A DNA stretch of 40,195 nucleotides, taken from an uncultured Bacteroidia bacterium. GTDB lineage: Bacteria; Bacteroidota; Bacteroidia; Bacteroidales; UBA932. Position 1 is the stretch's first letter, and every line of letters begins with the position of its first letter. The notes beneath the pieces were generated by a model. That model did no database searches. It saw only the letters and a list, made by a program, of their open reading frames with translations, and was not told where the DNA came from. This document shows, in pieces, positions 23,715-31,597 of the stretch. Location: NCBI GenBank assembly GCA_902798975.1, contig CADBYT010000022.1, positions 1 through 40,195 of the forward strand, in the 5' to 3' direction. The position numbers and the translations under genes are program-made.

Positions 23715-26117
23715 ATGAGACAAGATAAAGAATTCACCCTCCCCGCTGGCGCAGAAGTCAGCATCATTCCCGTCATGCAGGGAGAAGGCCTGCTGAAAAT
23801 CGACGAGTCCGAACTCCCCGAGATCCTGCCGGTCCTGGCGCTCCGCAACGCGGTGCTCTTCCCGGGCGCCGTGTTCCCGATCACGATCGGGCGCGAGAAG
23901 TCCGTGCGCCTGATTCAGGACGCCGAGAAGGAAGGTTTCTTCATCGGCGCCGTGCCGCAGAACGACGTGATGGTCGAGGAGCCGCAGGAGGAAGACCTCA
24001 GCCGCTACGGCTCCGTCTGCAAGGTCCTGAAGACCCTGGAGATGCCGGACGGCACGATCACGGCCATCCTCCAGGCGTTCAAGCGCCTGCAGCTGGACGC
24101 CGTGCTCGGCTATGAGCCGTATATCACCGCCCGGGTGCATTATCTCCCCGAAATCCTGAATGAGGACCCGCACAGCACGGACATCAAAGCCATCAGCGAA
24201 TCGCTGAAGGACAAGGCCGTCCACCTGCTGCGCGCGAGCAATATCGGTACGCGCGAGACGATCGGCGCCCTCAAGGCGATCGACGATTTCCGCTTCCTCG
24301 TGAACTTCGTCGCGACCACCATCGAGGTGGAGAACTTCGAGTCGAAGATCCAGTTGCTGGAGATCGACGACGTCAAGGTGCGCGCGCTCAAGCTGCTCTC
24401 CGTGCTGGATTCGCAGGTGGAGCTGATGAAGATCAAGCAGGAGATCAACCAAAAGGTCAAGAGCGAGATCGACCAGCAGCAGCGCGAGTACTACCTCAAC
24501 AACCAACTGCGCACCATCCAGGAGGAGCTGGGTATGGACGACGAGCAGGAATTCGACAAGTTCCGCGAGCGCGCCGCCGCGAAGAAATGGCCCAAGGAGA
24601 TCGGGGAGGCCTTCAACAAGGAGCTCTCCAAGCTCGAGAAATACAATCCGTCTTCCCCGGACTACAGCGTCCAGTACAATTATCTGGAGTTCATGCTCGA
24701 CCTGCCCTGGGGCGAGATGAGCCAGGACAACCTGGACCTCAAGCACGCGCAGAAGGTGCTGGACGGCGACCACTATGGCCTCGATTCGGTCAAGGACCGC
24801 ATCATCGAGTATCTCGCCGTGCTCAAGCTGAAAGGCAATATGAAGTCCCCTATTCTCTGCCTCTACGGCCCTCCGGGCGTGGGCAAGACCTCGCTGGGCA
24901 AGTCCATCGCCAAGTCGCTCGGTCGCAAGTACGTGCGCATCGCCCTGGGCGGCATGCACGACGAGGCGGAGCTGCGCGGCCACCGCAAAACCTACGTGGG
25001 CGCCCTTCCGGGCCGCATCCTGAACGGCATCGCCCGCGCCGGCACCTCCAACCCGGTCATCGTGCTGGACGAGGTGGACAAGCTGGCCGCCGACTTCAAG
25101 GGCGACCCGTCTTCGGCCCTGCTGGAGGCGCTGGATCCGGAGCAGAATTCCACCTTCCACGATAACTATCTCGACCTGGACTACGACCTCAGCAACGTCC
25201 TCTTCATCACCACGGCCAACAGCACCGCGCCCATCCAGCCGGCCCTGCTCGACCGCATGGAGCTGATCAACGTGACGGGCTACCTGGCCGAGGAGAAGAT
25301 GGAGATCGCGAAGAAATTCCTCGTGCCCAAGCAGCTCGAGGAGCACGGCATCGAGAAGAACGCGCTCAAGATCGACAAGGCGGCCCTCGCCGCCATCATC
25401 GACGAGTACACCCACGAATCGGGCGTGCGCGGCCTTGAGAAGCAGATTGCGAAGCTCGCCCGCGTGACCGCGAAGAAGATCGCCCTCGGCGAGGAGTATC
25501 CTTCCGTCATCAAGAAGGAGCACCTGAAGGAGTATCTCGGTCTGCCCACCAATTTCCACGACCTGCAGAAGGGCAACGAAGCGCCCGGCGTGGTCACGGG
25601 CCTCGCCTGGACCCAGATGGGCGGCGAGATCCTCTTCGTGGAGAGTTCCATCTCGAATGGCAAGGGCGTGATGTCCATGACCGGCAATCTGGGCGACGTG
25701 ATGAAGGAGTCGGCGACCATCGCCTACCAGTATATAAAGGCGCATCCGGAGATGGCAAAGATGACCTCCGAGGAGTTCGCAGCCAAGGACCTGCACGTGC
25801 ACGTGCCTGAAGGGGCCACCCCGAAGGACGGCCCGTCAGCGGGTATCACGATGGTGAGTTCGATGGTGTCGGCGCTGCGCGGCCAGGCGGTCAAACACGG
25901 TATCGCCATGACCGGCGAAATGACGCTGCGCGGCCGCGTGCTGCCTGTCGGCGGCATCAAGGAGAAGATTCTCGCCGCCAAGCGCGCCGGGGTCCACACG
26001 ATCGTCATCTCGGAGGACAACCGCAAGGATATCGAGGACATCAAGGAGATCTACGTCCGCGGCCTCGAATTCCACTACGTCAAGACCATCCAGGACGTCA
26101 TCAGCTTCATCTTCTAG
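23715..26117 (+). CDS. lon: ATP-dependent Lon protease
   Basis: Lon degrades damaged and regulatory proteins in the cytoplasm. The 800-residue product has the LON substrate-binding domain (about 30-230, [20 protein letters not shown]), a coiled-coil linker, the AAA+ module with Walker [14 protein letters not shown] near residue 386 and Walker [10 protein letters not shown] near 450, and the protease domain with the catalytic Ser in [14 protein letters not shown] near 705 and Lys in [17 protein letters not shown] near 748. Length and order are those of normal LonA. It has its own promoter, divergent from HU, and its 3' end faces the repeat-filled gap before the IS. Confidence 0.97.
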   Translation: MRQDKEFTLPAGAEVSIIPVMQGEGLLKIDESELPEILPVLALRNAVLFPGAVFPITIGREKSVRLIQDAEKEGFFIGAVPQNDVMVEEPQEEDLSRYGSVCKVLKTLEMPDGTITAILQAFKRLQLDAVLGYEPYITARVHYLPEILNEDPHSTDIKAISESLKDKAVHLLRASNIGTRETIGALKAIDDFRFLVNFVATTIEVENFESKIQLLEIDDVKVRALKLLSVLDSQVELMKIKQEINQKVKSEIDQQQREYYLNNQLRTIQEELGMDDEQEFDKFRERAAAKKWPKEIGEAFNKELSKLEKYNPSSPDYSVQYNYLEFMLDLPWGEMSQDNLDLKHAQKVLDGDHYGLDSVKDRIIEYLAVLKLKGNMKSPILCLYGPPGVGKTSLGKSIAKSLGRKYVRIALGGMHDEAELRGHRKTYVGALPGRILNGIARAGTSNPVIVLDEVDKLAADFKGDPSSALLEALDPEQNSTFHDNYLDLDYDLSNVLFITTANSTAPIQPALLDRMELINVTGYLAEEKMEIAKKFLVPKQLEEHGIEKNALKIDKAALAAIIDEYTHESGVRGLEKQIAKLARVTAKKIALGEEYPSVIKKEHLKEYLGLPTNFHDLQKGNEAPGVVTGLAWTQMGGEILFVESSISNGKGVMSMTGNLGDVMKESATIAYQYIKAHPEMAKMTSEEFAAKDLHVHVPEGATPKDGPSAGITMVSSMVSALRGQAVKHGIAMTGEMTLRGRVLPVGGIKEKILAAKRAGVHTIVISEDNRKDIEDIKEIYVRGLEFHYVKTIQDVISFIF

Positions 26118-26147
26118 AGCATCTTGGTCACGTCCCTCCCTGGGGCC

Positions 26148-26254
26148 GTGAGTCACAACCGACTAGATATCAGCTTGTTACATAATTATACTCCCCCAAA
26201 AATCGGGGGAGTATAATTTTATAATCAGTTGAAATATAGCTATTCACGACTCAC
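26148..26254. repeat. B3: quasi-palindromic module B with swapped closing stem
   Basis: The closing stem reads GTGAGTC with GACTCAC, where B1 and B2 have GTGAGCT with AGCTCAC: both sides changed together. The inner hairpin is a perfect 13-bp stem, ATTATACTCCCCC with GGGGGAGTATAAT (26185-26217). Confidence 0.85.
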
Positions 26255-26266
26255 AAGAAATGTATC

Positions 26267-26286
26267 GTCCTGACGGGAGTTTACCA
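26267..26286 (-). repeat. D unit, reverse copy
   Basis: The minus strand reads GGTAAACTCCCGTCAGGACG; the L4 copy at 31710-31729 differs at one base. It joins modules B and C in both loci. Confidence 0.7.
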
Positions 26287-26313
26287 ATCTGGGTGCGGGC
26301 AGAACCTGGCACC

Positions 26314-26337
26314 ACCGCCGGGCGCGCGCCCGGCGGT
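26314..26337. repeat. Perfect 24-bp palindrome without a loop
   Basis: ACCGCCGGGCGC is followed directly by its exact reverse complement GCGCCCGGCGGT. It sits in the insert that distinguishes L3 from L4. Confidence 0.8.
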
Positions 26338-26338
26338 T

Positions 26339-26389
26339 ACGAGCGATCTCCGCTTTCGAGCTTTGGAGGGCTCGACGCGGAGTGCTCGT
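26339..26389. repeat. Three-block hairpin in the L3 insert
   Basis: ACGAGC, CTCCGC and TCGAGC pair in nested order with GCTCGA, GCGGAG and GCTCGT across short internal loops, giving 18 base pairs around an 8-nt loop. Confidence 0.7.
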
Positions 26390-26427
26390 TGCCGGCAAGT
26401 GAGGTGGCTGCCCGCCCCGCTCTTCCC

Positions 26428-26529
26428 CGGGCAGCCGCGGGCGCGAGCGAGCCCACTGAAGAGCTCGCGCAGCGTCCTGCGGCAGCCGCCGGAAAGCGTA
26501 TATTCCGGCGGCGGTGCCCCTGTTTTCCG
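26428..26529 (-). repeat. C2: module C, reverse copy
   Basis: Read on the minus strand it matches C3 from GGAAAACAGGGGCACC through a perfect 10-bp stem (GCCGCCGGAA with TTCCGGCGGC) to the 58-bp core. Its end forms a further stem, CGGGCAGCC, with 26406-26414. Confidence 0.85.
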
Positions 26530-26539
26530 CCCGACGCCT

Positions 26540-26547
26540 GGTTTTGC
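26540..26547. repeat. Left 8-bp target site duplication of the IS
   Basis: GGTTTTGC here and at 27713-27720 is a perfect direct repeat at both ends of the IS; 8-9 bp duplications are normal for IS256-like elements. Confidence 0.75.
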
Positions 26548-26591
26548 GGTCTAATAGACATTTCGGGTGATGGATTCCCATCAAAAAGATC

Positions 26592-26612
26592 CTATTAGAC
26601 ATTTCGGGAGAT
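26592..26612 (+). repeat. Second copy of the IS end sequence
   Basis: CTATTAGACATTTCGGGAGA repeats the left end (26551-26570) with two changes, 41 bp inward and in the same direction. Confidence 0.7.
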
Positions 26613-26677
26613 AAATCTGGCAACAGTCAAGCGCGGAGCGAGCCGTTCCATCGAGCTCGGCGGAGCGCTTGATCTGT

Positions 26678-26708
26678 AGCCGCCGACTACCGTAATGGGA
26701 GGCGGCGG
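26678..26708 (-). repeat. E hairpin copy inside the IS
   Basis: On the minus strand GCCGCC and GGCGGC flank the same loop as the E hairpin at 7024-7052, with one base changed in the loop. It lies just after the transposase stop codon. Confidence 0.65.
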
Positions 26709-26711
26709 TGC

Positions 26712-27671
26712 CTAGTAATGGCGAGTGATATACTCATCTATCAGTTTCTTCCTGTGTTCTCGAGTAAGTCCGCTATGGACACGTACCTTAGACTTGATGT
26801 CTGAGAAAATGCCTTCCAGGCCGTTATTCGTGTTAGGTATGATTCTATCTCTATAATCATAGAATGTCCATAGCCAAGACATATGTCTGCGTAAGCTTAG
26901 ATATGCGCTCCTTAATCGGGGACGCATATACGGAGGTGTTCTCCGCTTGATTCTCTTGTCATGGACACGCTCATTTAATACGTCCTTGTATTTGTCGTAC
27001 CACTCGTTAAATGCACCGATAAAGCACTCCTTGTCCATTATCGTGATGGCATTGACGAGATCCAGCAGATCTCTGGCAGCATCCAAATCTGGATCCTCAG
27101 CGAGGTATCTTCGGACTATCATTTGCTGATGAAACTGACACATCTGGACGGGATACCTTTTAAGTGCCTGCATCAATCCCCACATTCCGTCAATGACGAT
27201 ACCGTATATCCTGAAGCCATGTTTCTCAAGCCAGGAGACGCCTTCCAGGTAATCTGCTATGGTCTCATGCGTGACGTATTTGCGCCATAAAATCTTCTTC
27301 CGAAGAGAGTCCTTGATGACCATCAATCCAAAGTTCCGACCCCAGTATGTCGTGTCCATTTGGACAATCACTTGCTTGTATTTGGAGATCTTCTGCACAT
27401 AGCGCATCCCGGTGAGATCTCGAGCGATGGTCTTCGTGGACACCTGGTACTTATCGGCAAGCTGTGCCATTGTTTGCTTACCTTCGATATAGTCGGTGAT
27501 TACTTGAGCTTTGTCTCGACGCAAACCGCCGTCAAAACGGCGTCCACAGTCCTTGCATTTATACCGCTGAATACGGCCTCTCAGGCCATCGTGGACCACA
27601 TTTTTCGACCCGCAGAAAAAGCATTTTTTTAAGCATATCAATGATAATCTTTGCAAAGGTATGAATTTCAA
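26712..27671 (-). CDS. IS256-like transposase with N-terminal zinc ribbon
   Basis: The 319-residue product is a DDE transposase of the IS256 group, zinc-binding variant. Residues 17-42 form a zinc ribbon (Cys17, Cys20, Cys39, Cys42). A helix-turn-helix follows at about 65-90 (TMAQLADKYQVSTKTIARDL). The catalytic triad fits Asp106 (VQMDTTYWG), Asp161 (GIVIDGMWGL) and Glu286 (NTNNGLEGIFSDIK), and the CQFHQQ block near 178-183 is the conserved Cys/His insert of the IS256/MULE group. All key residues are intact, so it is likely active. The reading frame starts 17 nt inside the right end repeat. Confidence 0.88.
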   Translation of the reverse strand: MKFIPLQRLSLICLKKCFFCGSKNVVHDGLRGRIQRYKCKDCGRRFDGGLRRDKAQVITDYIEGKQTMAQLADKYQVSTKTIARDLTGMRYVQKISKYKQVIVQMDTTYWGRNFGLMVIKDSLRKKILWRKYVTHETIADYLEGVSWLEKHGFRIYGIVIDGMWGLMQALKRYPVQMCQFHQQMIVRRYLAEDPDLDAARDLLDLVNAITIMDKECFIGAFNEWYDKYKDVLNERVHDKRIKRRTPPYMRPRLRSAYLSLRRHMSWLWTFYDYRDRIIPNTNNGLEGIFSDIKSKVRVHSGLTREHRKKLIDEYITRHY

Positions 27672-27712
27672 TTCATTGCAAGGATTTCATCACCCAAAAT
27701 GTCCAATAGCCC

Positions 27713-27720
27713 GGTTTTGC
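27713..27720. repeat. Right 8-bp target site duplication of the IS
   Basis: GGTTTTGC, identical to 26540-26547, abuts the right end of the IS. Confidence 0.75.
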
Positions 27721-27735
27721 TGTTTTTGGTAATCT

Positions 27736-27946
27736 GCTGATTTGAAAATGATTACAAAAGTAACCAGGTCCTATGGGACCTGGTTACTTTTGTAAAACGC
27801 TGGTTGTGAAGAAGTTGGAGAAAACAGAACAAAACGCTATCTAAGCTGTTTTTAATAACTGATTAAGTGATAGCTGGTTATGAGAGTAACCGGGCCCAAA
27901 AGAACCTGGTTACTCTCATAGATTATTGATATCCAGAAGCTTATAA
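27736..27946 (-). repeat. A2: double-hairpin module A, reverse copy
   Basis: Hairpins at 27757-27790 and 27883-27916 start 126 nt apart. Read on the minus strand, the spacer matches A3 closely (for example ATCACTTAATCAGTTATT and CACAACCAGCGTTTTAC). This is the only content of the gap between the IS and the next gene, apart from 35 bp of tail. Confidence 0.87.
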
Positions 27947-27981
27947 AAAACAGCTTCAACTACCAACCGCGGGCGGGTCAG

Positions 27982-29121
27982 CTATTCCTCGAAGAGGTCG
28001 TCCGGTTCGAAGAGGCCCTCGCAGTAGGCGTCGTAGGTGTAGCCGGCGATCGGGTAGTCGGGCACGTCGTCGACCGGGGCGATGAAGCGGATCACAACGG
28101 GGGTCAGGTACATCTCGGCGTCGGGGTTTTCGGCCTTGGTTGCATTCCAGTCATCCACGATCATGTGCTTGGTCGGAGTCAACTTAGTGCCGTCGAAGTT
28201 GTAGGCCTTCAGCTCGCGGGTGCCGACTTCGTAGTTGAAGACGAGCCAGGAGCTGGCGACGCCGAGGTCGTCGATAAAGGCGTAGCTCTGCACTTCGTTG
28301 TAGTAGTTGATCTGCTCCTCCTCTTCCTCCTCAGGATCATAGATGACGAAGCCACCGTCCCCAAGCGCGACACCCTCCGGGTTGAGGCCCATCAGGCGGG
28401 GAAGGGCGTTCAGGCTGACGTCGTCGAGGCCGTCGAAGTCCTGGCGGACGAAATGCACGCCGTTCCAGCCGTAGTCCACGTCGAGGGCCGTGCCGGGATA
28501 CGCCGCGTCGCTGCCCTCTTCCGGATAGAACAGGTAGTCGACATCCAGCGTCACGGACAGCAGGCCGTCCTCACCGGAGCCGAAGGTATAGCTGTAGTTG
28601 GGGTCCATGTAGTGCCACTCACCGCTGTCGATCAGCGCACTGATGAGGTCCGCGGAGAGCATGTCTTCCATGTTCGGCGTGGGCAGGAGCCAGACTTCTT
28701 CCTTGGTCAGCTTGCCTTTCACGTAGTTGTAGGCGCCGCCCCGGTCGAAGCCGCAGAGGCCGTCATAGCCGCCGTAGGCGACCCAGTAGGCCCGCCAGCC
28801 GCCGCTCTCGAGCGGATAGCACTTGACGTTGATGTAGCCGTAGAAGCCGGAGTCCATGCCCTCGACCATGTGGCCCTCCACGCCGGCCGAGAAGAAGGTC
28901 GGGTCGAACGCGGGAACGTCCGCCGGGTCATACTCGCTGTAATCGGTCTGCTGCACGTGCGCGCAGTAGTCCGGCAGGTCCTCCTTGGGAATGAGGTCGA
29001 AGATAGTTTTGGCGATGTAGTCGTCAGTTGCGTCCGCCGCCTTGTTCCCGCCCTTGCAGGCGGTCAGCGCCAGGCCGGAGCAGAGCAGCGCGGCCAGGGC
29101 GATCATGCTTAGTTTTTTCAT
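27982..29121 (-). CDS. Large lipoprotein of unknown function
   Basis: The 379-residue product has a lipoprotein signal (MKKLSMIALAALLCSGLALTAC, Cys22). The mature protein is acidic and rich in Tyr, Asp and Gly, with stretches such as GFYGYINVKCYPLESGGW and GGYDGLCGFDRGGAYNYV, and a run of six Glu near residue 267 (DPEEEEEEQINYY). It looks like a folded extracytoplasmic domain, but I do not recognise the family. It is the last gene of a four-gene unit (coaD, thioredoxin-like, small basic protein, this), 12 nt after the small gene. Its 3' end faces module A2 and the IS. Confidence 0.75.
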   Translation of the reverse strand: MKKLSMIALAALLCSGLALTACKGGNKAADATDDYIAKTIFDLIPKEDLPDYCAHVQQTDYSEYDPADVPAFDPTFFSAGVEGHMVEGMDSGFYGYINVKCYPLESGGWRAYWVAYGGYDGLCGFDRGGAYNYVKGKLTKEEVWLLPTPNMEDMLSADLISALIDSGEWHYMDPNYSYTFGSGEDGLLSVTLDVDYLFYPEEGSDAAYPGTALDVDYGWNGVHFVRQDFDGLDDVSLNALPRLMGLNPEGVALGDGGFVIYDPEEEEEEQINYYNEVQSYAFIDDLGVASSWLVFNYEVGTRELKAYNFDGTKLTPTKHMIVDDWNATKAENPDAEMYLTPVVIRFIAPVDDVPDYPIAGYTYDAYCEGLFEPDDLFEE

Positions 29122-29133
29122 GGTATCTACTAA

Positions 29134-29376
29134 CTAGAATAATTTTGGATGGCTCTCTTCCAGGCCGGTGAGCACGCGCTCCATCACCGCCTGGCGGATC
29201 AGTGCCGAGCGGGACGAGACCTTGAAACGTTTGCAATACGTGTCGATGGCCGCGAGCTCCTGTGCGTTGAACAGCACGGACTTGCGGTGGACGCGCCGGA
29301 GGGAGGCCCGCTGCTTGTCGAGGTAGGCGGGGTCGACGCCGGCGAATTTCTTGCTACTCTTCTTCTTTTTGGCCAT
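29134..29376 (-). CDS. Small basic protein, possibly ribbon-helix-helix
   Basis: The 80-residue product has a Lys-rich start (MAKKKKSSKKFAGVDPAYLD) and a C-terminal half that looks like a ribbon-helix-helix or related short DNA-binding fold: RKSVLFNAQELAAIDTYCKR, then VSSRSALIRQAVMERVL. DNA binding is inferred only from this pattern. It overlaps the end of the thioredoxin-like gene by 23 nt and is followed after 12 nt by the lipoprotein gene. No toxin partner is seen, so an antitoxin role is not supported. Confidence 0.65.
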   Translation of the reverse strand: MAKKKKSSKKFAGVDPAYLDKQRASLRRVHRKSVLFNAQELAAIDTYCKRFKVSSRSALIRQAVMERVLTGLEESHPKLF

Positions 29377-30166
29377 AGAGCATATTGATATATTGGATCA
29401 TTTCCATCAGGCTGTCCATCTCGAGGCGCCGCCCGATGATCTCTCCCTCCCAGACCACGAAGATCTTGGGCGTGGAGAAAACGCCGTAGTCGAGCAGCAG
29501 CGTGGACTCGGAATTCGGGTCCCAAAGGTGGATCATCCTGACCTTTCTATTGCTGGTCTTGAGCGACTTGCGGAAGGCCTTGAAGGCCCGCTTGTCGGCA
29601 TCCACGTTGATGGCGTAGAAGTTCAGCGGGAACTCGACCGCCGCGAGCACGGTGGGCAGCGCGTAGGTCTCCAGGCGGCATTTCGCGCATTCGGGCGAAT
29701 AGAACATCAGCACGCAGGCGCGGTCCGCGACCGGCAGCGTCTTGCGGCCGCCGCAGGGGGTGCGCAGGGTGAGCTGCGGCGCGGGCATGCCGATCAGGGT
29801 GTTGCGGTGTTCGAGGGCGAATCGCTCCGCTTCGAACATTTCGAATTCGCTGCGCGTCTGCACGAGACCCGGCTCAATCCAGGTGTCGTAGAGGTGCACG
29901 GCCACGGCTTCCTCGCCCATCACGCGGCTGTAGCGGTAATGGTCAAAGATGGCGAGCGCCACGTGCTGGCGCATCAGCGAATCGGTGCAGGACGAGATCA
30001 GGTCGTCGAATTCGGCATTCTTCACCTCGACGTCCTCGTAGAGCAGGGCGCCGTAGAATTGCGTCAGCAAGCTGTCCAGCGGCGCATAGACGCCGGTCGT
30101 GTCCATCTGCGCGGCAGCGCGGAACGTGCACGTGAGTGCGAACAGCAGGATGACGAATTTTCTCAT
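29354..30166 (-). CDS. Periplasmic thioredoxin-fold protein with N-terminal DUF5106-like domain
   Basis: The 270-residue product has a signal peptide (MRKFVILLFALTCTFRAAAQ), a helical N-terminal region with features of DUF5106 (LLTQFYGALLYEDVEV, DSLMRQHVALAIFDHYRYSR), and a C-terminal thioredoxin fold: IGMPAPQLTLRTPCGG, then VLMFYSPECAKCRLETYALP with the CxxC pair, then a cis-Pro in YGVFSTPKIFVVW. It probably reduces or isomerises disulfides in the periplasm. The start overlaps the coaD stop as ATGA, so it is translationally coupled to coaD. The DUF assignment is from pattern memory and less sure than the thioredoxin fold. Confidence 0.78.
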   Translation of the reverse strand: MRKFVILLFALTCTFRAAAQMDTTGVYAPLDSLLTQFYGALLYEDVEVKNAEFDDLISSCTDSLMRQHVALAIFDHYRYSRVMGEEAVAVHLYDTWIEPGLVQTRSEFEMFEAERFALEHRNTLIGMPAPQLTLRTPCGGRKTLPVADRACVLMFYSPECAKCRLETYALPTVLAAVEFPLNFYAINVDADKRAFKAFRKSLKTSNRKVRMIHLWDPNSESTLLLDYGVFSTPKIFVVWEGEIIGRRLEMDSLMEMIQYINMLYGQKEEE

Positions 30167-30636
30167 AATACTTCGGGCAGGACGACCCCTTCGGGCAGGA
30201 ACTGGCTGGTGTCGCCGTGGTGGCGGAGCAGGTCGCGCACGGCCGAAGAAGAGATGTGGGCGAACTCCTGCGCCGTCGGGATGATGATGGTCTCGATCTC
30301 CGGCGCGAGGCGGCGGTTGGCGTCCGCGATGGCCTTCTCGTTGTCGAAGTCCATCATGTTGCGGATGCCGCGCACGATGTGGCGTATGCCCAGCTGGCGG
30401 CAGATGTCGATGGTCAGGCTGTCGTAGGAGACGACGCGCACGCGGTCGCCGAGCTGCTCGGTGGCCTGGCGGATGATGTCCAGCTTCTGCTCGTTGGTGA
30501 AAAAACCGCGCTTGTCCTGGTTGATACCGACGGCGACGACCACCTGGTCGAACATCGTCAGCGCACGGCCGAGGATATTGAGATGGCCCGCGGTGAACGG
30601 GTCGAACGATCCCGGAAAGAGAGCTATCGTGTTCAT
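30163..30636 (-). CDS. coaD: Phosphopantetheine adenylyltransferase
   Basis: CoaD carries out the penultimate step of coenzyme A synthesis, adding AMP to 4'-phosphopantetheine. The 157-residue product shows the nucleotidyltransferase start MNTIALFPGSFDPFTAGHLN with the (T/H)xGH motif, the binding loop VVVAVGINQDKRGFFT, RHIVRGIRN, and the C-terminal ISSSAVRDLL. Start at 30636 is set by MNTIALFPGSF and by a -7 box just upstream. The GIRNMMDFDNEKAIADANRRL segment is a little unusual in order but keeps the family's key Arg residues. It leads a four-gene unit and is divergent from ung. Confidence 0.95.
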   Translation of the reverse strand: MNTIALFPGSFDPFTAGHLNILGRALTMFDQVVVAVGINQDKRGFFTNEQKLDIIRQATEQLGDRVRVVSYDSLTIDICRQLGIRHIVRGIRNMMDFDNEKAIADANRRLAPEIETIIIPTAQEFAHISSSAVRDLLRHHGDTSQFLPEGVVLPEVL

Positions 30637-30643
30637 AACGAAC

Positions 30644-30671
30644 AAATATAGGCAAAAAATGTGTATATTTG
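30644..30671. promoter_or_regulatory. Divergent -7 boxes for coaD and ung
   Basis: The minus strand has TATATTTG (30651-30644) 7 nt before the coaD ATG, and the plus strand has TATATTTG (30664-30671) 4 nt before the ung ATG at 30676. Both mRNAs would be almost leaderless. Confidence 0.6.
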
Positions 30672-30675
30672 GGTG

Positions 30676-31344
30676 ATGACCGTAAAAATCGAACCTTCCT
30701 GGCGCGAAGCGCTCCAAAGCGAATTCGACCAGCCCTATTTCGCCGCCCTGGCGCAGCAGCTGCATGCAGAGAAGGCTGCCGGGCGCACCATCTTCCCGCC
30801 GGGCGGGGAGATCTTCCGCGCGTTTGACCTCTGTCCGCTGGATCAGACCAAGGTCGTGATCCTGGGCCAGGACCCCTACCACGGCTACGGCCAGGCCATG
30901 GGCCTGTGCTTCAGCGTGCCGCAGAATGTCCCGGCGCCGCCTTCGCTCAAGAACATCTTCAAGGAGATCGAGACCGATCTCGGCGTGCGCATGTCCGGGA
31001 GTCCGGACCTCACGCCGTGGGCCCGGCAGGGCGTGCTGCTGCTCAACGCGGTGCTGACCGTGCGGGCGGGAGAGCCCACCTCGCACAGCGGTATCGGCTG
31101 GCAGACCTTCACCGATGCGGTGATCCGTACGGTCAGCGAGCGGCGCGACGGGGTGGTGTTCCTGCTCTGGGGCAATTACGCCCGCAGCAAAGCGCCGCTC
31201 ATCGACTCCTCGCGCCACCTCGTACTCGAGGCGGCGCATCCCTCACCGCTGGCCCGCGGCGCCTTCTTCGGCTGCCGCCACTTCTCCCGCTGCAACGAAT
31301 TCTTGACCGCCCACGGCCAGCCCCCGATCGACTGGAAGATCTAG
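30676..31344 (+). CDS. ung: Uracil-DNA glycosylase, family 1
   Basis: Ung removes uracil from DNA to start base-excision repair. The 222-residue product shows the water-activating loop VILGQDPYHG with the catalytic Asp, the uracil pocket LLLNAVLTVRAGE, VFLLWGNYA, and the DNA-intercalation loop HPSPLARGAFFGCRHFSRCN. These are the family 1 signatures. Start at ATG 30676 (MTVKIEPSWR) follows from the -7 box, which overlaps the earlier possible start. It stands alone on the plus strand and its 3' end faces locus L4. Confidence 0.95.
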   Translation: MTVKIEPSWREALQSEFDQPYFAALAQQLHAEKAAGRTIFPPGGEIFRAFDLCPLDQTKVVILGQDPYHGYGQAMGLCFSVPQNVPAPPSLKNIFKEIETDLGVRMSGSPDLTPWARQGVLLLNAVLTVRAGEPTSHSGIGWQTFTDAVIRTVSERRDGVVFLLWGNYARSKAPLIDSSRHLVLEAAHPSPLARGAFFGCRHFSRCNEFLTAHGQPPIDWKI

Positions 31345-31351
31345 CTGCTTC

Positions 31352-31568
31352 TTATAAGTCTCTAAATATCAGTAATATACAAAAGTAACCGGGTTCTCTT
31401 GGGCCCGGTTACTTTCATAACCAGCTATCACTTAATCAGTTATTGAAAACAACTCAGATAGCGTATTGTTCTGTTATCTCCAACTTCCTCACAACCAGCG
31501 TTTTACAAAAGTAACCAGGTTCCACAGGACCTGTTTACTTTCATAATCATTTTCAAATCAACCGATTA
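31352..31568 (+). repeat. A3: double-hairpin module A
   Basis: Hairpins at 31382-31415 and 31508-31541 start 126 nt apart. Left and right flanks (TATAAGTCTCTAAATATCAG; TCATTTTCAAATCAACCGAT) also match A2, which marks the module as longer than the hairpin pair. Confidence 0.87.
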
Positions 31569-31597
31569 CAAAAAAACGGCACAGGCTGGCGGAGGGT

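Larger units (their letters stand above)
26118..26547. repeat. Locus L3, left part: modules B-D-insert-C in reversed order
   Basis: This 430-bp stretch after lon holds no gene. It contains module B (26148-26254), unit D (26267-26286), a hairpin-rich insert absent from L4 (about 26294-26427) and module C in reverse (26428-26529), up to the left target duplication of the IS. Short ORFs here are translations of the repeats. Confidence 0.8.
26548..27712 (-). mobile_element. IS256-like insertion sequence with zinc-ribbon transposase
   Basis: The element is 1165 bp. Its ends are 25-bp imperfect inverted repeats (26548-26572 and 27688-27712, 21 of 25 matching), flanked by the perfect 8-bp direct repeat GGTTTTGC. 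It holds one intact transposase gene on the minus strand. Between the transposase stop and the left end are about 140 bp that include a second copy of the end sequence (26592-26609) and the E hairpin. Its base composition is visibly more AT-rich than the neighbours, which suggests recent arrival. It interrupts the composite repeat between modules C and A; the uninterrupted arrangement is seen at 31561-31600. Confidence 0.88.

Noticed and set aside
23661-25802. 713-codon open frame on the minus strand
   Set aside because: Antisense shadow of lon, which carries Walker and Ser-Lys protease motifs.
26148-26254. Flipped orientation of module B within L3
   Set aside because: I compared B3 with B2 in both directions and the match was similar (about 32 versus 29 of 44 shoulder positions), so orientation cannot be assigned for this quasi-palindrome.
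26260-26598. Small proteins with the peptide GASEPTEELAQR
   Set aside because: They lie fully within repeat modules, have no ribosome-binding or promoter signals, and read through hairpins. Treated as translations of module C.
29134-29376. Antitoxin of a toxin-antitoxin pair
   Set aside because: The C-terminal half resembles a ribbon-helix-helix fold, but no toxin-sized partner adjoins it; neighbours are a thioredoxin-like gene and a large lipoprotein gene.
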